DNA from: Gangjinia marincola
Lineage (GTDB): Bacteria; Bacteroidota; Bacteroidia; Flavobacteriales; Flavobacteriaceae
Length of the DNA: 64,000 nt
Direction: 5' to 3'
Assembly (NCBI RefSeq): GCF_039523415.1
Contig: NZ_BAAAFG010000015.1
Span: forward strand, 434,001 to 498,000
The position numbers and the translations under genes are program-made. Below are positions 48,504-57,736 of this stretch, one piece after another. A model generated the notes under the pieces. The model saw only the letters and a list, made by a program, of their open reading frames with translations, did not search any database and had not been told where the DNA came from. The stretch's first letter is position 1. Each line of letters starts with the position of its first letter.

Positions 48504-50819
48504 ATGGCAAAAGCAACTAAGAAGAATTCTTCTAACAACGGCTTTAAAAAATACATAAAGTGGTTTTGGAGTTTATTTGGAACCGGTGTGTTATTAGTAT
48601 TTCTTGTATTTCTTTTAGCAAGTTGGGGTGTATTTGGTCCCCTTCCCTCCTTAGAAGAACTTGAAAATCCTGAAACCGATCTCGCTACCGAAATCTTCTC
48701 TGCAGATGGTAAAACACTAGGGAAATATTATAAAGAAAACAGAACTCCAGTAATATTTGAAGATTTACCAGATCATCTGCCGCAGGCAATCATCGCAATT
48801 GAAGACGAACGTTTTTATAAACACAGTGGAATTGATGCACGGGGAACGGCAAGGGCTGTCGCATATTTAGGAAGTAAGGGAGGAGCAAGTACCGTCACCC
48901 AGCAGTTAGCAAAACTCTTATTTACAGAACAACCTTCACGTGATATCATATCAAGAATTGCGCAAAAAGCAAAAGAATGGATCATTGCAATCAGGCTAGA
49001 GCGACAGTACACTAAAGAAGAAATCCTAACCATGTATCTCAATAAGTTTGACTTCATTTATCAGGCAATCGGGATACGTTCCGCCTCTAGAATTTACTTT
49101 GGAAAAGAACCTGAAGAGCTTAATATTCAGGAGTCTGCTTCGTTAGCAGCAATGCTTAAAAATCCTGATCTATATAATCCGCGTAAGGAAAAATTTAAGC
49201 AGAATAATTTAAATCGCAGAAATCAGGTGTTTTATAATATGCACCGTTTGGGTTTTATTTCTCAAAAAGAGAAAGATTCCCTTCAAAAGCTTCCGCTAGA
49301 AATAGATTTTTCGCCAGAGGGTCATGATGAAGGTATTGCAACTTACTTTAGAGGTCACCTGCAAAAGTTTTTAGGAGACTGGATTGAAAAAAATCCTAAA
49401 CCAGATGGATCTGAATACAATTTATACAAGGACGGACTAAAAATTTATACGACCATTGATAGCCGCATGCAACAAATAGCAGAGGACGCTGTAGATAAAC
49501 ATATGTCGAACTTACAACGTTTATTTCTAGAAGAACAGAAAAAAAATAAAACGGCGCCTTTCCGCGATATATCAAAAGACGACGTTGAAAAAACAATCAC
49601 TCGAAGCATGAAGGTTTCAGATCGCTGGCGACAAATGAGCGCAAAGGGATTTAGTGAAGAAAAAATAAAAGCATCCTTTAATCAACCTATCGAGATGAGT
49701 GTGTTTTCTTGGAAAGGAGACATAGATACTACGATGACTCCGCGTGATTCTATATTATATTACAAATCTTTTTTAAACACAGGGTTAGTATCCATTGAAC
49801 CACAGACCGGAGCGGTAAAAGCGTGGGTTGGAGGAATTGATTTTAAACATTTTAAGTATGAACACGTATATCAAGGGAAACGCCAGGCTGGATCAACATT
49901 TAAACCTTTTATATATGCTACGGCCATTGCACAAGTAAAACGTTCACCATGCGATAGTTTACCCCGTTCTCAATATACGATCCCAGCAGGAAAGCATGGA
50001 AACACTAAAGACTGGACTCCTAGAAATAGTGACGGTGAATATGCCGGTATGATGACCCTAAAAGATGCATTGGCCAACTCTGTAAATACAGTCACAGCAC
50101 GTTTGATCGATGAGGTTGGTCCTAACGAAGTGTTGGAATTAGTAGGTAAATTAGGGATTGATAAAGAAAAAATTCCGCCAGTACCTTCCATTTCACTAGG
50201 AACACCAGATTTAAGCGTATATGAAATGGTTTCGGCTTATGCAGCTTTCGCAAATGAGGGCGTTTATGTTGAACCAAATTTTATTGATCGTATTGAAGAT
50301 AAATTTGGGACAGTGTTATATCAACATGTTCCCGAAAGTGATGATGTGATGAGTAAAGAAACAGCTTACGTTACACTTAATTTGATGGAAGGCGTAACGC
50401 AATCAGGATCTGGAAGAAGATTAAGAGGTAGTTGGGCAAAAGGAACAAAAAAATACGAAGGAGTGACAGGTTATCCTTACGAGTTTGATAATCCAATCGC
50501 AGGAAAAACAGGAACCACTCAAAATAATAGTGACGGTTGGTTTATGGGTATTGTTCCAAATCTGGTTACCGGGGTATGGGTAGGTGCCGAAGATCGGGCA
50601 GTCCACTTTGCGGGCACTAATGAAGGTCAAGGAGCGACAATGGCTCTCCCAATTTGGGGGATGTATATGAAATCTGTATATGAACATAAAGAGTTAGAAG
50701 TTTCAAAAGAGCGATTTAAAAAACCCGATAAATTGTCTATTTCTGTTAATTGTAAAGAGTTGGGAGAGCAACAGCTCAATCAAATAGAACAAGTGAATGA
50801 ACAGCTAGATTTTCGTTAA
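48504..50819 (+). CDS. mrcA: Class A penicillin-binding protein 1A
   Basis: A 771-residue bifunctional cell-wall synthase. One N-terminal membrane helix (about residues 20-42) is followed by a GT51 transglycosylase domain with catalytic E100 in EDERFYKHSG and GGASTVTQQLAK. The transpeptidase domain has S464-x-x-K467 in GSTFKPF, S526-V-N528, and K668-T-G in AGKTGTT. It polymerises and crosslinks peptidoglycan on the outer face of the inner membrane. The gene follows gldH by five bases and ends before a strong terminator. Confidence 0.96.
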   Translation: MAKATKKNSSNNGFKKYIKWFWSLFGTGVLLVFLVFLLASWGVFGPLPSLEELENPETDLATEIFSADGKTLGKYYKENRTPVIFEDLPDHLPQAIIAIEDERFYKHSGIDARGTARAVAYLGSKGGASTVTQQLAKLLFTEQPSRDIISRIAQKAKEWIIAIRLERQYTKEEILTMYLNKFDFIYQAIGIRSASRIYFGKEPEELNIQESASLAAMLKNPDLYNPRKEKFKQNNLNRRNQVFYNMHRLGFISQKEKDSLQKLPLEIDFSPEGHDEGIATYFRGHLQKFLGDWIEKNPKPDGSEYNLYKDGLKIYTTIDSRMQQIAEDAVDKHMSNLQRLFLEEQKKNKTAPFRDISKDDVEKTITRSMKVSDRWRQMSAKGFSEEKIKASFNQPIEMSVFSWKGDIDTTMTPRDSILYYKSFLNTGLVSIEPQTGAVKAWVGGIDFKHFKYEHVYQGKRQAGSTFKPFIYATAIAQVKRSPCDSLPRSQYTIPAGKHGNTKDWTPRNSDGEYAGMMTLKDALANSVNTVTARLIDEVGPNEVLELVGKLGIDKEKIPPVPSISLGTPDLSVYEMVSAYAAFANEGVYVEPNFIDRIEDKFGTVLYQHVPESDDVMSKETAYVTLNLMEGVTQSGSGRRLRGSWAKGTKKYEGVTGYPYEFDNPIAGKTGTTQNNSDGWFMGIVPNLVTGVWVGAEDRAVHFAGTNEGQGATMALPIWGMYMKSVYEHKELEVSKERFKKPDKLSISVNCKELGEQQLNQIEQVNEQLDFR

Positions 50820-50839
50820 AAACATAACATCATTTTAAT

Positions 50840-50870
50840 GCCCATGAAGAAAATCTTTATGGGCTTTTTT
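50840..50870 (+). terminator. Terminator after the penicillin-binding protein gene
   Basis: An eleven-base stem with one mismatch (50840-50850 with 50854-50864), a three-base loop and a six-T run. It ends the trhO/ricT-gldH-mrcA transcription unit. Confidence 0.9.
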
Positions 50871-50920
50871 ATGCCGAATTATTTTGATTTTCGTAATTTT
50901 CAGAGGTTAATATTAGAAAT

Positions 50921-51625
50921 ATGATAAACCGAAGAGTAAACTCTATAGCAGAAGCGTTAGAAGGAGTAAGTGACGGAATGACTTTTATGTTAGGCGGATT
51001 TGGCTTAAGCGGTATACCTGAAAATGCGATCGCACATTTGGTCGAGTTAAACCTTAAGGAACTCACCTGTATATCTAATAACGCAGGGGTGGATGATTTT
51101 GGTCTGGGATTGTTACTGCAGAAAAAGCAAATCAAAAAGATGATCTCTTCTTATGTAGGAGAAAATGATGAGTTTGAACGGCAAATGCTTAATGGAGAAC
51201 TTGATGTAGAGCTAATCCCACAGGGAACCCTGGCAGAACGATGCAGAGCTGCTCAAGCCGGAATACCCGCTTTTTATACGCCTGCAGGATATGGAACCGA
51301 AGTCGCTCAGGGAAAAGAAACTCGTGAATTTAACGGTAAAATGCACGTGCTAGAACATGCCTTTAAAGCAGATTTTGCTTTTATCAAAGCGTGGAAGGGA
51401 GACGAGGCGGGAAACCTAATCTTTAAAGGGACTGCCAGAAATTTTAATCCTAATATGTGCGGAGCGGCAAATATCACAATTGCAGAGGTAGAAGAACTTT
51501 TACCCGCAGGCAGTCTTGATCCTAATCAGATTCATATCCCGGGTATTTTTGTCAATCGCATCATCCAGGGAAAAGACTATGAAAAGAGAATTGAGCAAAG
51601 AACGGTGAGGGAGAAGAAGGATTGA
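50921..51625 (+). CDS. scoA: 3-oxoacid CoA-transferase subunit A
   Basis: A 234-residue alpha subunit of the SCOT family. GMTFMLGGFGLSGIPENAI opens the CoA-binding fold, with TCISNNAGVDDFGLGLLLQ, VELIPQGTLAERCRAAQAGIPAFYTPAGYGTEVAQGKE and IKAWKGDEAGNLIFKGTARNFNPNMCGAA following. With the B subunit it moves CoA between succinyl-CoA and 3-oxoacids such as acetoacetate. Unlike most two-gene pairs, here a 134-base repeat-filled gap separates it from scoB. Confidence 0.95.
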   Translation: MINRRVNSIAEALEGVSDGMTFMLGGFGLSGIPENAIAHLVELNLKELTCISNNAGVDDFGLGLLLQKKQIKKMISSYVGENDEFERQMLNGELDVELIPQGTLAERCRAAQAGIPAFYTPAGYGTEVAQGKETREFNGKMHVLEHAFKADFAFIKAWKGDEAGNLIFKGTARNFNPNMCGAANITIAEVEELLPAGSLDPNQIHIPGIFVNRIIQGKDYEKRIEQRTVREKKD

Positions 51626-51635
51626 TTTAGATGTC

Positions 51636-51753
51636 ATTCTGTGCTACGACACAGAATCCATTTGATTTTAATAGCTAAAAATAGTGAGATTCCGCATCAA
51701 GTGCGGAATGACAGAAGTAGAAATAATCAAAAAGATCCCTGCCTGCGCAGGGA
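51636..51753. repeat. Three palindromes between scoA and scoB
   Basis: Three perfect palindromes: ATTCTGTG/CACAGAAT (51636-51657), ATTCCGCA/TGCGGAAT (51689-51709), and TCCCTGC/GCAGGGA (51736-51753). The first two are framed by GTCATTC and GGAATGACA, which suggests related repeat copies. The third ends seven bases before the scoB start. No reading frame is present. Confidence 0.7.
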
Positions 51754-51759
51754 ATAGAT

Positions 51760-52413
51760 ATGTTAGATAAAAATCAAATTGCGCAGCGAATAGCACAAGA
51801 GGTTCAGGATGGATATTATGTCAATTTGGGTATTGGTATACCGACTTTAGTAGCAAATTACGTACGGGATGATATCCAGGTAGAATTTCAAAGTGAAAAT
51901 GGCGTATTAGGTATGGGACCTTTCCCCTTTGAGGGTGAAGAAGATCCGGATGTAATCAATGCGGGTAAACAAACCATTACAACCTTGCCGGGAGCCAGTT
52001 TTTTTGATTCGGCGACCAGTTTTGGGATGATTAGAGGTCAGCATGTTGATCTAACCATTTTAGGCGCGATGGAAGTAGCTGAAAATGGCGATATCGCCAA
52101 TTGGAAAATTCCGGGTAAAATGGTAAAAGGCATGGGCGGAGCCATGGATTTAGTTGCCAGTGCAGAAAATATTATTGTGGCGATGATGCACACCAACAAA
52201 CGCGGAGAATCCAAACTTTTAAAACGCTGCTCTTTGCCGCTCACCGGAGTTGAATGTGTAAAAAAAATAGTCACTAATCTGGCAGTACTAGAGGTAACTG
52301 AAAACGGCTTTAAATTATTGGAACGTGCACCGAGTGTGTCTATCGAAGAGATCAAAAAAGCCACAGAAGGTGAACTCATTGTTAAGGGTGATGTGCCTGA
52401 GATGAAGTTTTAA
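51760..52413 (+). CDS. scoB: 3-oxoacid CoA-transferase subunit B
   Basis: A 217-residue beta subunit. The catalytic glutamate is E46 in QSENGVLGMGP. GYYVNLGIGIPTLVANYV starts the fold and GQHVDLTILGAMEVAENGDIANWKIPGKMVKGMGGAMDLV is strongly conserved. It carries the covalent glutamyl-CoA intermediate in CoA transfer. The start directly follows a repeat palindrome, with little classical ribosome-binding sequence. Confidence 0.96.
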   Translation: MLDKNQIAQRIAQEVQDGYYVNLGIGIPTLVANYVRDDIQVEFQSENGVLGMGPFPFEGEEDPDVINAGKQTITTLPGASFFDSATSFGMIRGQHVDLTILGAMEVAENGDIANWKIPGKMVKGMGGAMDLVASAENIIVAMMHTNKRGESKLLKRCSLPLTGVECVKKIVTNLAVLEVTENGFKLLERAPSVSIEEIKKATEGELIVKGDVPEMKF

Positions 52414-52420
52414 TATTGTA

Positions 52421-52480
52421 TCCGCGTAAGCAGACTTTTTTCACTTTCTAATATAGAATAGACTTCTGCCTTCGCAGGAG
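52421..52480. repeat. Repeat fragments in the scoB/ABC gap
   Basis: TCCGCGTAAGCA (52421-52432) is a partial copy of the recurrent CCGCGnAAGCG palindrome, and CTTCTGC/GCAGGAG (52463-52480) resembles the third palindrome upstream of scoB, followed by GTGACA. No gene is present in the 186 bases between scoB and the next gene. Confidence 0.5.
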
Positions 52481-52522
52481 TGACAAAGCATTCATTTTAG
52501 ATTTTTTTGTCTGAAATAAAAT

Positions 52523-52575
52523 AGACCCCAAAGCTTGGTTATTGAGCCTGTCGAAATACGAACCCTCTGGGGTCT
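52523..52575. terminator. Bidirectional terminator with a repeat in its loop
   Basis: AGACCCCA (52523-52530) pairs with TGGGGTCT (52568-52575). The 37-base loop contains a TTGAGCCTGTCGAAAT sequence of the kind that occurs widely as an intergenic repeat. A/T-rich flanks suggest it works mainly for the minus-strand ABC gene, and also ends scoB. Confidence 0.65.
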
Positions 52576-52599
52576 TTACAGCCTATAACTTTTTTGTCC

Positions 52600-54282
52600 T
52601 TAAGGAATCGCCTTAATCAATTCTTTGGTATACTCTTTTTGAGGATTTGTATAAACCTCATCTGCTTCTCCTTGCTCAACAATTTTACCGTCCTTCATCA
52701 CCAATAACTTATTGGCCATAAATTTAACTACGGCAAGGTCATGAGATATAAAGAGGTATGAAAATCCAAAGTTCTCTTTTAGTTCATTAAGTAAATTAAG
52801 TACTTGTGCCTGTACCGAAATATCCAAGGCTGAAACAGATTCATCACAAATAATAATCTTAGGCTGTAGAGCAATAGTGCGTGCAATTCCAATGCGCTGG
52901 CGTTGACCGCCACTAAATTCATGCGGATAGCGATAAAAATGAGCTTCGGTAAGTCCTACGCGTTTGAGGAGTTCGATGGTTTTTTCTTTTCGGGCGGCTT
53001 TGGTGTCGTACAATCCATGTACTTTCATAGGTTCCATGATGGCTTCACCCACAGAAATTCTAGGATTTAAGGAAGAAAACGGATCCTGAAATATAATTTG
53101 AATGTCTTTCCTTAAGGATTGCATTTCTTTCCGCGAAAGCGTAGTAAGATCTTTTCCCTTATAAATAATCTCTCCCTTAGTAGCCGGAGTCAATTGTAAA
53201 ATGACACTGCTTAAGGTTGATTTTCCGCACCCTGATTCTCCCACAAGACCTAAAGTTTCTCCTTCATATAAATCAAAAGATACTTTATCTACTGCTTTTA
53301 CAATATTATTTTTTTGAAAAACCCCTGTCTTAGAAATGTATTCTTTCTTCACATTCACAACACGAAGTAAAGGTTCTTTACTGTATATGAGGTTGTGATT
53401 TTCTTCTCGCTGGTGAGGTGATATGATGTCAGAAGAAATTCGGTTTTCTAGAAAATCCTTAATAGTCGGAAGTCGTTTTAAGCGCGATGTGGTACTTGGT
53501 CTGGCACCAATCAGCGCTTTAGTGTATTGATGAGTTGGATGATTAAATAGTTGTTTAGTTTCTCCCTTTTCCACTATATAGCCTTGATACATGACCATGA
53601 CCCGATCTGCAAAATTATTTACCACGGCCAGATCATGAGAAATAAAAAGAATACTCATATTAGTCTCTTGTTGTATCTCTTTTAGCAAAGACAGAATTTC
53701 TTTTTGAACGGTTACATCTAACGCGGTGGTGGGTTCATCTGCAATGAGAAGTTTGGGCTTACAGGATATGGCCATGGCGATCATTACGCGCTGTTTTTGA
53801 CCACCGCTGAGTTGATGGGGATAACTTTTGAAAATCGCTTCGGGTCGGGGTAGTTTTACTTTTTCAAATAGTTGAATGACCTCTTTTTTTGCTTCGGTAG
53901 ATGTGAGTTTTGTATGATTGAGAAGTAATTCTGTAACCTGTTTACCACACCTCATGCTTGGATTGAGGGAACTCATAGGTTCCTGAAAGATCATCGCAAT
54001 TTCATTTCCGCGTAAGCGTTGCCATTCTTTTTCAGATAAACGAGAAACATCTTTTTCTTGAAACAACATCTTATCAGCATCGATTTGTGAAGTTTCAGGA
54101 AGTAATCCCATGAGCGAAAGGGACATGACCGATTTACCAGAACCAGATTCGCCAACAACACCTAATATCTCATTTGACCGAATTTCAAAGCTAATGGTAT
54201 GAACAACCTTGGTCTTTTCTTCATTTTGAGAAAATGTAATTGAGAGATTAGTAATTTTTGCAAGGGGATGTTGTTGATTCAT
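52600..54282 (-). CDS. Fused oligopeptide-type ABC transporter ATP-binding protein (two NBDs)
   Basis: A 560-residue protein with two complete nucleotide-binding domains of the Dpp/Opp (nickel/peptide) type. The first has Walker A GESGSGKSVMS (about residue 44-54), signature LSGGQKQR and Walker B LLIADEPTTALD. The second has GESGCGKSTLS, FSGGQRQR and IIICDESVSALD. Both end in the family's peptide-transporter tails. It powers uptake of peptides with permeases encoded elsewhere; none are next to it. The ATG at 54282 is preferred over a TTG at 54297 because the latter lies inside the promoter. Confidence 0.93.
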   Translation of the reverse strand: MNQQHPLAKITNLSITFSQNEEKTKVVHTISFEIRSNEILGVVGESGSGKSVMSLSLMGLLPETSQIDADKMLFQEKDVSRLSEKEWQRLRGNEIAMIFQEPMSSLNPSMRCGKQVTELLLNHTKLTSTEAKKEVIQLFEKVKLPRPEAIFKSYPHQLSGGQKQRVMIAMAISCKPKLLIADEPTTALDVTVQKEILSLLKEIQQETNMSILFISHDLAVVNNFADRVMVMYQGYIVEKGETKQLFNHPTHQYTKALIGARPSTTSRLKRLPTIKDFLENRISSDIISPHQREENHNLIYSKEPLLRVVNVKKEYISKTGVFQKNNIVKAVDKVSFDLYEGETLGLVGESGCGKSTLSSVILQLTPATKGEIIYKGKDLTTLSRKEMQSLRKDIQIIFQDPFSSLNPRISVGEAIMEPMKVHGLYDTKAARKEKTIELLKRVGLTEAHFYRYPHEFSGGQRQRIGIARTIALQPKIIICDESVSALDISVQAQVLNLLNELKENFGFSYLFISHDLAVVKFMANKLLVMKDGKIVEQGEADEVYTNPQKEYTKELIKAIP

Positions 54283-54286
54283 AACA

Positions 54287-54319
54287 CAAATGTACAATCA
54301 ATTAACAGTATCGGGGCAA
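54287..54319 (-). promoter_or_regulatory. Promoter abutting the ABC gene start
   Basis: On the minus strand TTG (54319-54317), 22 bases, then TACATTTG (54294-54287) fits the consensus fully. Only four bases separate it from the ATG at 54282, so the message would be leaderless or nearly so. Confidence 0.55.
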
Positions 54320-54544
54320 TATTAATTTAGTGTTATCAAATTGTCAATTTTAACATATAAAAATGTTGTCTTTTGTCGAAAAAATTTTGACTTAAGATTT
54401 TATTAACAGTTATTTGAAATCGTTTTTAAAAATTTTCTAATGTTTATTCAATTAGTGATTCTTTTTGATCAAATTTTTGAGAATAATATAAATCTTTAAT
54501 AGCGAGTTAAAAACTCATAACACTAATCATTAATTATTTTATTC
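54320..54544. other. AT-rich gap upstream of the secreted protease gene
   Basis: About 225 bases of very AT-rich non-coding sequence. I see no clear hairpin or exact TAnnTTTG element; a TAAATCTTTA near 54490 is only partial. It must contain the protease promoter. Confidence 0.4.
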
Positions 54545-57500
54545 ATGAAAATGAAATTATTACGTAAGGGAAACCTCATTGCTATGATGGTTTTAGCCGG
54601 CGGATTCGTCGCGCATGCGCAAACTCAACCACAGCTTGAGGCGATTAAGTCTAAATCAAATGTTTCTACACTGATACAGTTGGAGAGTCAATTTTCAGAT
54701 AACTATCGAAAAGAAAAACAAAATGCTATTCAATTAGCAAATACTAGAAATTTACCCATCAGACTTACTCTTCAGGATGGAGGGGTTGCAGAGTTACAGC
54801 GCTTTGCCGATGATGGAAGTCCTATTTATTACAGAACATACAACGTTGCTGCGGCAAGATCGACTCGTGCTGATCACCTAAATAGTGGGGGTAGTCTTGG
54901 ATTAAATCTTGATGGTCAAAACATGACGGCTTACGTTTGGGATGGAGGTCATGCGAGAGTTACCCATCAAGAATACGATGGTGCTGGTGGCACAAACCGA
55001 GTTACTATTCAAGATGCGGCTAGTGAAGGTGGCACAAAACTTAATTTTCACGCGGCTCACGTAACCGGTACAATCACTGCTTCTGGCGTACAGGCGAATG
55101 CAAAGGGAATGGCACCAAATTCTCGCGTACGCGGATATATGTGGAACAATGACCTTGCAGAAGCGACCAACGCAGCAGCGAATGGGATGTTATTATCTAA
55201 CCACAGTTATGGATACCGTTCAGACCTCGTACCAGATCAGTATTTTGGTGCTTACATTCAGGATTCTAGAGATTGGGATAATGTAATGCACAATGCACCT
55301 TATTATCTCATGGTCGTTGCCGCCGGTAACGATGGAAATCAAAATAGCTATAACGGTAATCCCCTTGGTGGAAATTCATCTTACGACAAATTGACGGGAC
55401 ATTCTACTTCAAAAAATAACTTAGTAGTTGCCAATGCCCAGGATGCAAATATTGCATCTAATGGAGATTTAATTAGCGTATCCATCAACAGTTCAAGTAG
55501 TGAAGGACCTACTGATGATTTTAGAATAAAGCCAGATATTACAGGTAATGGAACTAGTGTTTACTCTACTTATGAGAGCAGTGATAATGCCTATGCAAGT
55601 ATTACAGGTACATCGATGGCATCTCCAAATGTCACTGGGAGTTTACTTTTATTACAAGAACATTACAATGACCTCAATGGAACGTTTATGCGTGCGGCTA
55701 CGCTAAAAGGGTTAGCACTTCATACGGCAGATGATGCTGGTCCAGCAGGTCCAGATGCCGTCTATGGATGGGGATTAATGAATACTAAAAGAGCTGCAGA
55801 AGCCATTACTGCAAATGGGGTAGGTTCAGATATTAGAGAGTTAACATTGACTTCTGGTCAATCTTATACCATGACGGTAGATGTGGCAGACGTAAATACG
55901 CTCATGGCTTCAATTTCATGGACAGATGTTCCCGGACAAGTAAATAATTCTACCAACTCTTCTGTCCCGGCATTAGTGAATGATTTAGATATTAGGGTAA
56001 CGAAAAGTGGAAATACATACAATCCCTATCGATTAACAGGAATTACAACAAATGGAAAAGGAGACAACAGTGTTGATCCATATGAGCGTGTAGATGTTGC
56101 AAATGCATCAGGAACTTACACGATCACGGTAACGAACAAAGGATCACTTTCTGGCGGAAGCCAAAACTTTAGTCTTATCGTAACAGGATTAACATCATCA
56201 ACTGGTGGAGGTCCAACAGATCCTGTAGCTTGTGTAACCAATGATGTGACCTTATCACTTACCTTAGATAATTATCCTGCAGAAACTGCTTGGACACTTA
56301 CGAATGCAATCGGCGTGACAGTAGCCTCTGGTAGCGGATACAGCGCTGCAAATACGACTGTAAATACCACTATGGGAGCCTTAGAAGATGGAGAATACAC
56401 CTTTACCATTACAGATAGTTACGGTGACGGGATTTGCTGTGCTTATGGTAATGGTCAGTATACACTTTCTTCACCAGAAGGTTTGATCAAGTCTGGCGGA
56501 AGCTTCGGTACTTCAGAGAGTACCACATTCTGTGTTGAGAATGGTGGTGATGGAGCAGATACTATTGCACCAAGTGCACCGGCTAACCTTTCCGCCTCAA
56601 ACGTAACAGAAACTACGGTAAATCTTTCTTGGAATGCGTCAAGTGATAACGTAGGTGTTACTGCTTATGAAGTATATCAAGGCGGCTCTCTGTTAGGTGA
56701 AACGGCGGGGACATCTGCTTCTATCACAGGCTTGACCGCAGCAACGACGTATAGTTTTAGCGTTCGTGCAAAAGACGCAGCCGGTAACGTATCGGCAAGC
56801 AGCAATAGTGTATCTGTAACTACAACCTCTGTACCGGGAGGTGGGGGAGCTTTGGACGACCTGTTATTAGCGAGTTATTTTGAAACCGGATGGGATGGCT
56901 GGAGTGATGGTGGTAGTGATTGCTATCGTTATAATGGGTCACGATCTTATGAAGGATCTTATTCTATTAGAATTAGAGATAATTCTGGAACTGCATCTTC
57001 TATGACAACCGCAGCAACTTATGATGTACGTGCCTACGATAACGTATCGGTTGAATTTTATTTCTATGCATACAGCATGGAGAATGGAGAAGACTTCTGG
57101 GTACAGTATTATGATGGATCAAGCTGGAGAACAGTCGCGACTTACGCTAGAGGAACTAACTTTGAGAACAATACGTTCTATACAGCAACGGTAAATATTC
57201 CTAGCGCAAGCTATGCATTCCCATCTAACGCCAGATTTAGATTTAGATGTGATGCCTCAGCCAATGCAGATCAAATTTATATCGATCAAGTAAGCATTCG
57301 CGGTACAGCAAATACAGCTAATGCAACAAATAGCATTGCTGTGCTTGGAGGAACAAATGTATATGACACTACATCAACTACTTTCTTAGAAGAGGACGTA
57401 ACGATATCTCCAAATCCTGCATCTCATCTTGCAAAAATCACAATGGGATTAGATGTGGAAGGAGACGCTATAGATGTAACTATGAATATCTTTGATGTAC

Positions 57501-57655
57501 GCGGTAGGTTAGTGATGGCGAAGGCCTATACTAATATTACTACTAATCAATTAACAGATGATGTAGACGTGTCTAGTTTAGAAAGCGGAGTTTATTTGGT
57601 TAAAATAACCTCTTCAAATGGAATGATAGAAACCAAGAAACTAATTAGAAAATAG
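54545..57655 (+). CDS. Secreted subtilisin-like (S8) protease with type IX sorting domain
   Basis: A 1036-residue multidomain protein. Signal peptide (about residues 1-25, ending AHAQ); S8 catalytic domain with D133 in VWDGG, H169 in FHAAHVTGT, the oxyanion N262 in AAGND and S357 in GTSMASP; a beta domain (about 430-545); a DSYGDGICC-containing domain (about 560-670); a fibronectin type III domain (about 678-760); a jelly-roll-like domain starting SYFETGWDGW (about 775-920); and a C-terminal type IX sorting domain (ISPNPASHL ... GVYLVKI). It is probably exported through the type IX system that PorW belongs to, and anchored or released outside the cell. Confidence 0.93.
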   Translation: MKMKLLRKGNLIAMMVLAGGFVAHAQTQPQLEAIKSKSNVSTLIQLESQFSDNYRKEKQNAIQLANTRNLPIRLTLQDGGVAELQRFADDGSPIYYRTYNVAAARSTRADHLNSGGSLGLNLDGQNMTAYVWDGGHARVTHQEYDGAGGTNRVTIQDAASEGGTKLNFHAAHVTGTITASGVQANAKGMAPNSRVRGYMWNNDLAEATNAAANGMLLSNHSYGYRSDLVPDQYFGAYIQDSRDWDNVMHNAPYYLMVVAAGNDGNQNSYNGNPLGGNSSYDKLTGHSTSKNNLVVANAQDANIASNGDLISVSINSSSSEGPTDDFRIKPDITGNGTSVYSTYESSDNAYASITGTSMASPNVTGSLLLLQEHYNDLNGTFMRAATLKGLALHTADDAGPAGPDAVYGWGLMNTKRAAEAITANGVGSDIRELTLTSGQSYTMTVDVADVNTLMASISWTDVPGQVNNSTNSSVPALVNDLDIRVTKSGNTYNPYRLTGITTNGKGDNSVDPYERVDVANASGTYTITVTNKGSLSGGSQNFSLIVTGLTSSTGGGPTDPVACVTNDVTLSLTLDNYPAETAWTLTNAIGVTVASGSGYSAANTTVNTTMGALEDGEYTFTITDSYGDGICCAYGNGQYTLSSPEGLIKSGGSFGTSESTTFCVENGGDGADTIAPSAPANLSASNVTETTVNLSWNASSDNVGVTAYEVYQGGSLLGETAGTSASITGLTAATTYSFSVRAKDAAGNVSASSNSVSVTTTSVPGGGGALDDLLLASYFETGWDGWSDGGSDCYRYNGSRSYEGSYSIRIRDNSGTASSMTTAATYDVRAYDNVSVEFYFYAYSMENGEDFWVQYYDGSSWRTVATYARGTNFENNTFYTATVNIPSASYAFPSNARFRFRCDASANADQIYIDQVSIRGTANTANATNSIAVLGGTNVYDTTSTTFLEEDVTISPNPASHLAKITMGLDVEGDAIDVTMNIFDVRGRLVMAKAYTNITTNQLTDDVDVSSLESGVYLVKITSSNGMIETKKLIRK

Positions 57656-57668
57656 TAACGTTGTATTA

Positions 57669-57720
57669 TTTTCCGTCAAGCGGAAAAGCCCTCCGTCGCA
57701 AATGCGATGGAGGGCTTTTT
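57669..57720 (+). terminator. Recurrent palindrome followed by a strong terminator
   Basis: TTTTCCGTCAAGCGGAAAA (57669-57687) is a copy of the palindrome found elsewhere in the window. The terminator is AGCCCTCC (57687-57694) pairing with GGAGGGCT (57709-57716), with further inner pairs and a T run. It ends the protease gene. Confidence 0.85.
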
Positions 57721-57736
57721 GTTATTTAATAAAGGG

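Noticed and set aside
51636..51753. CRISPR-like array between scoA and scoB
   Set aside because: The three palindromes differ in sequence, spacing is irregular, and no cas gene is nearby.
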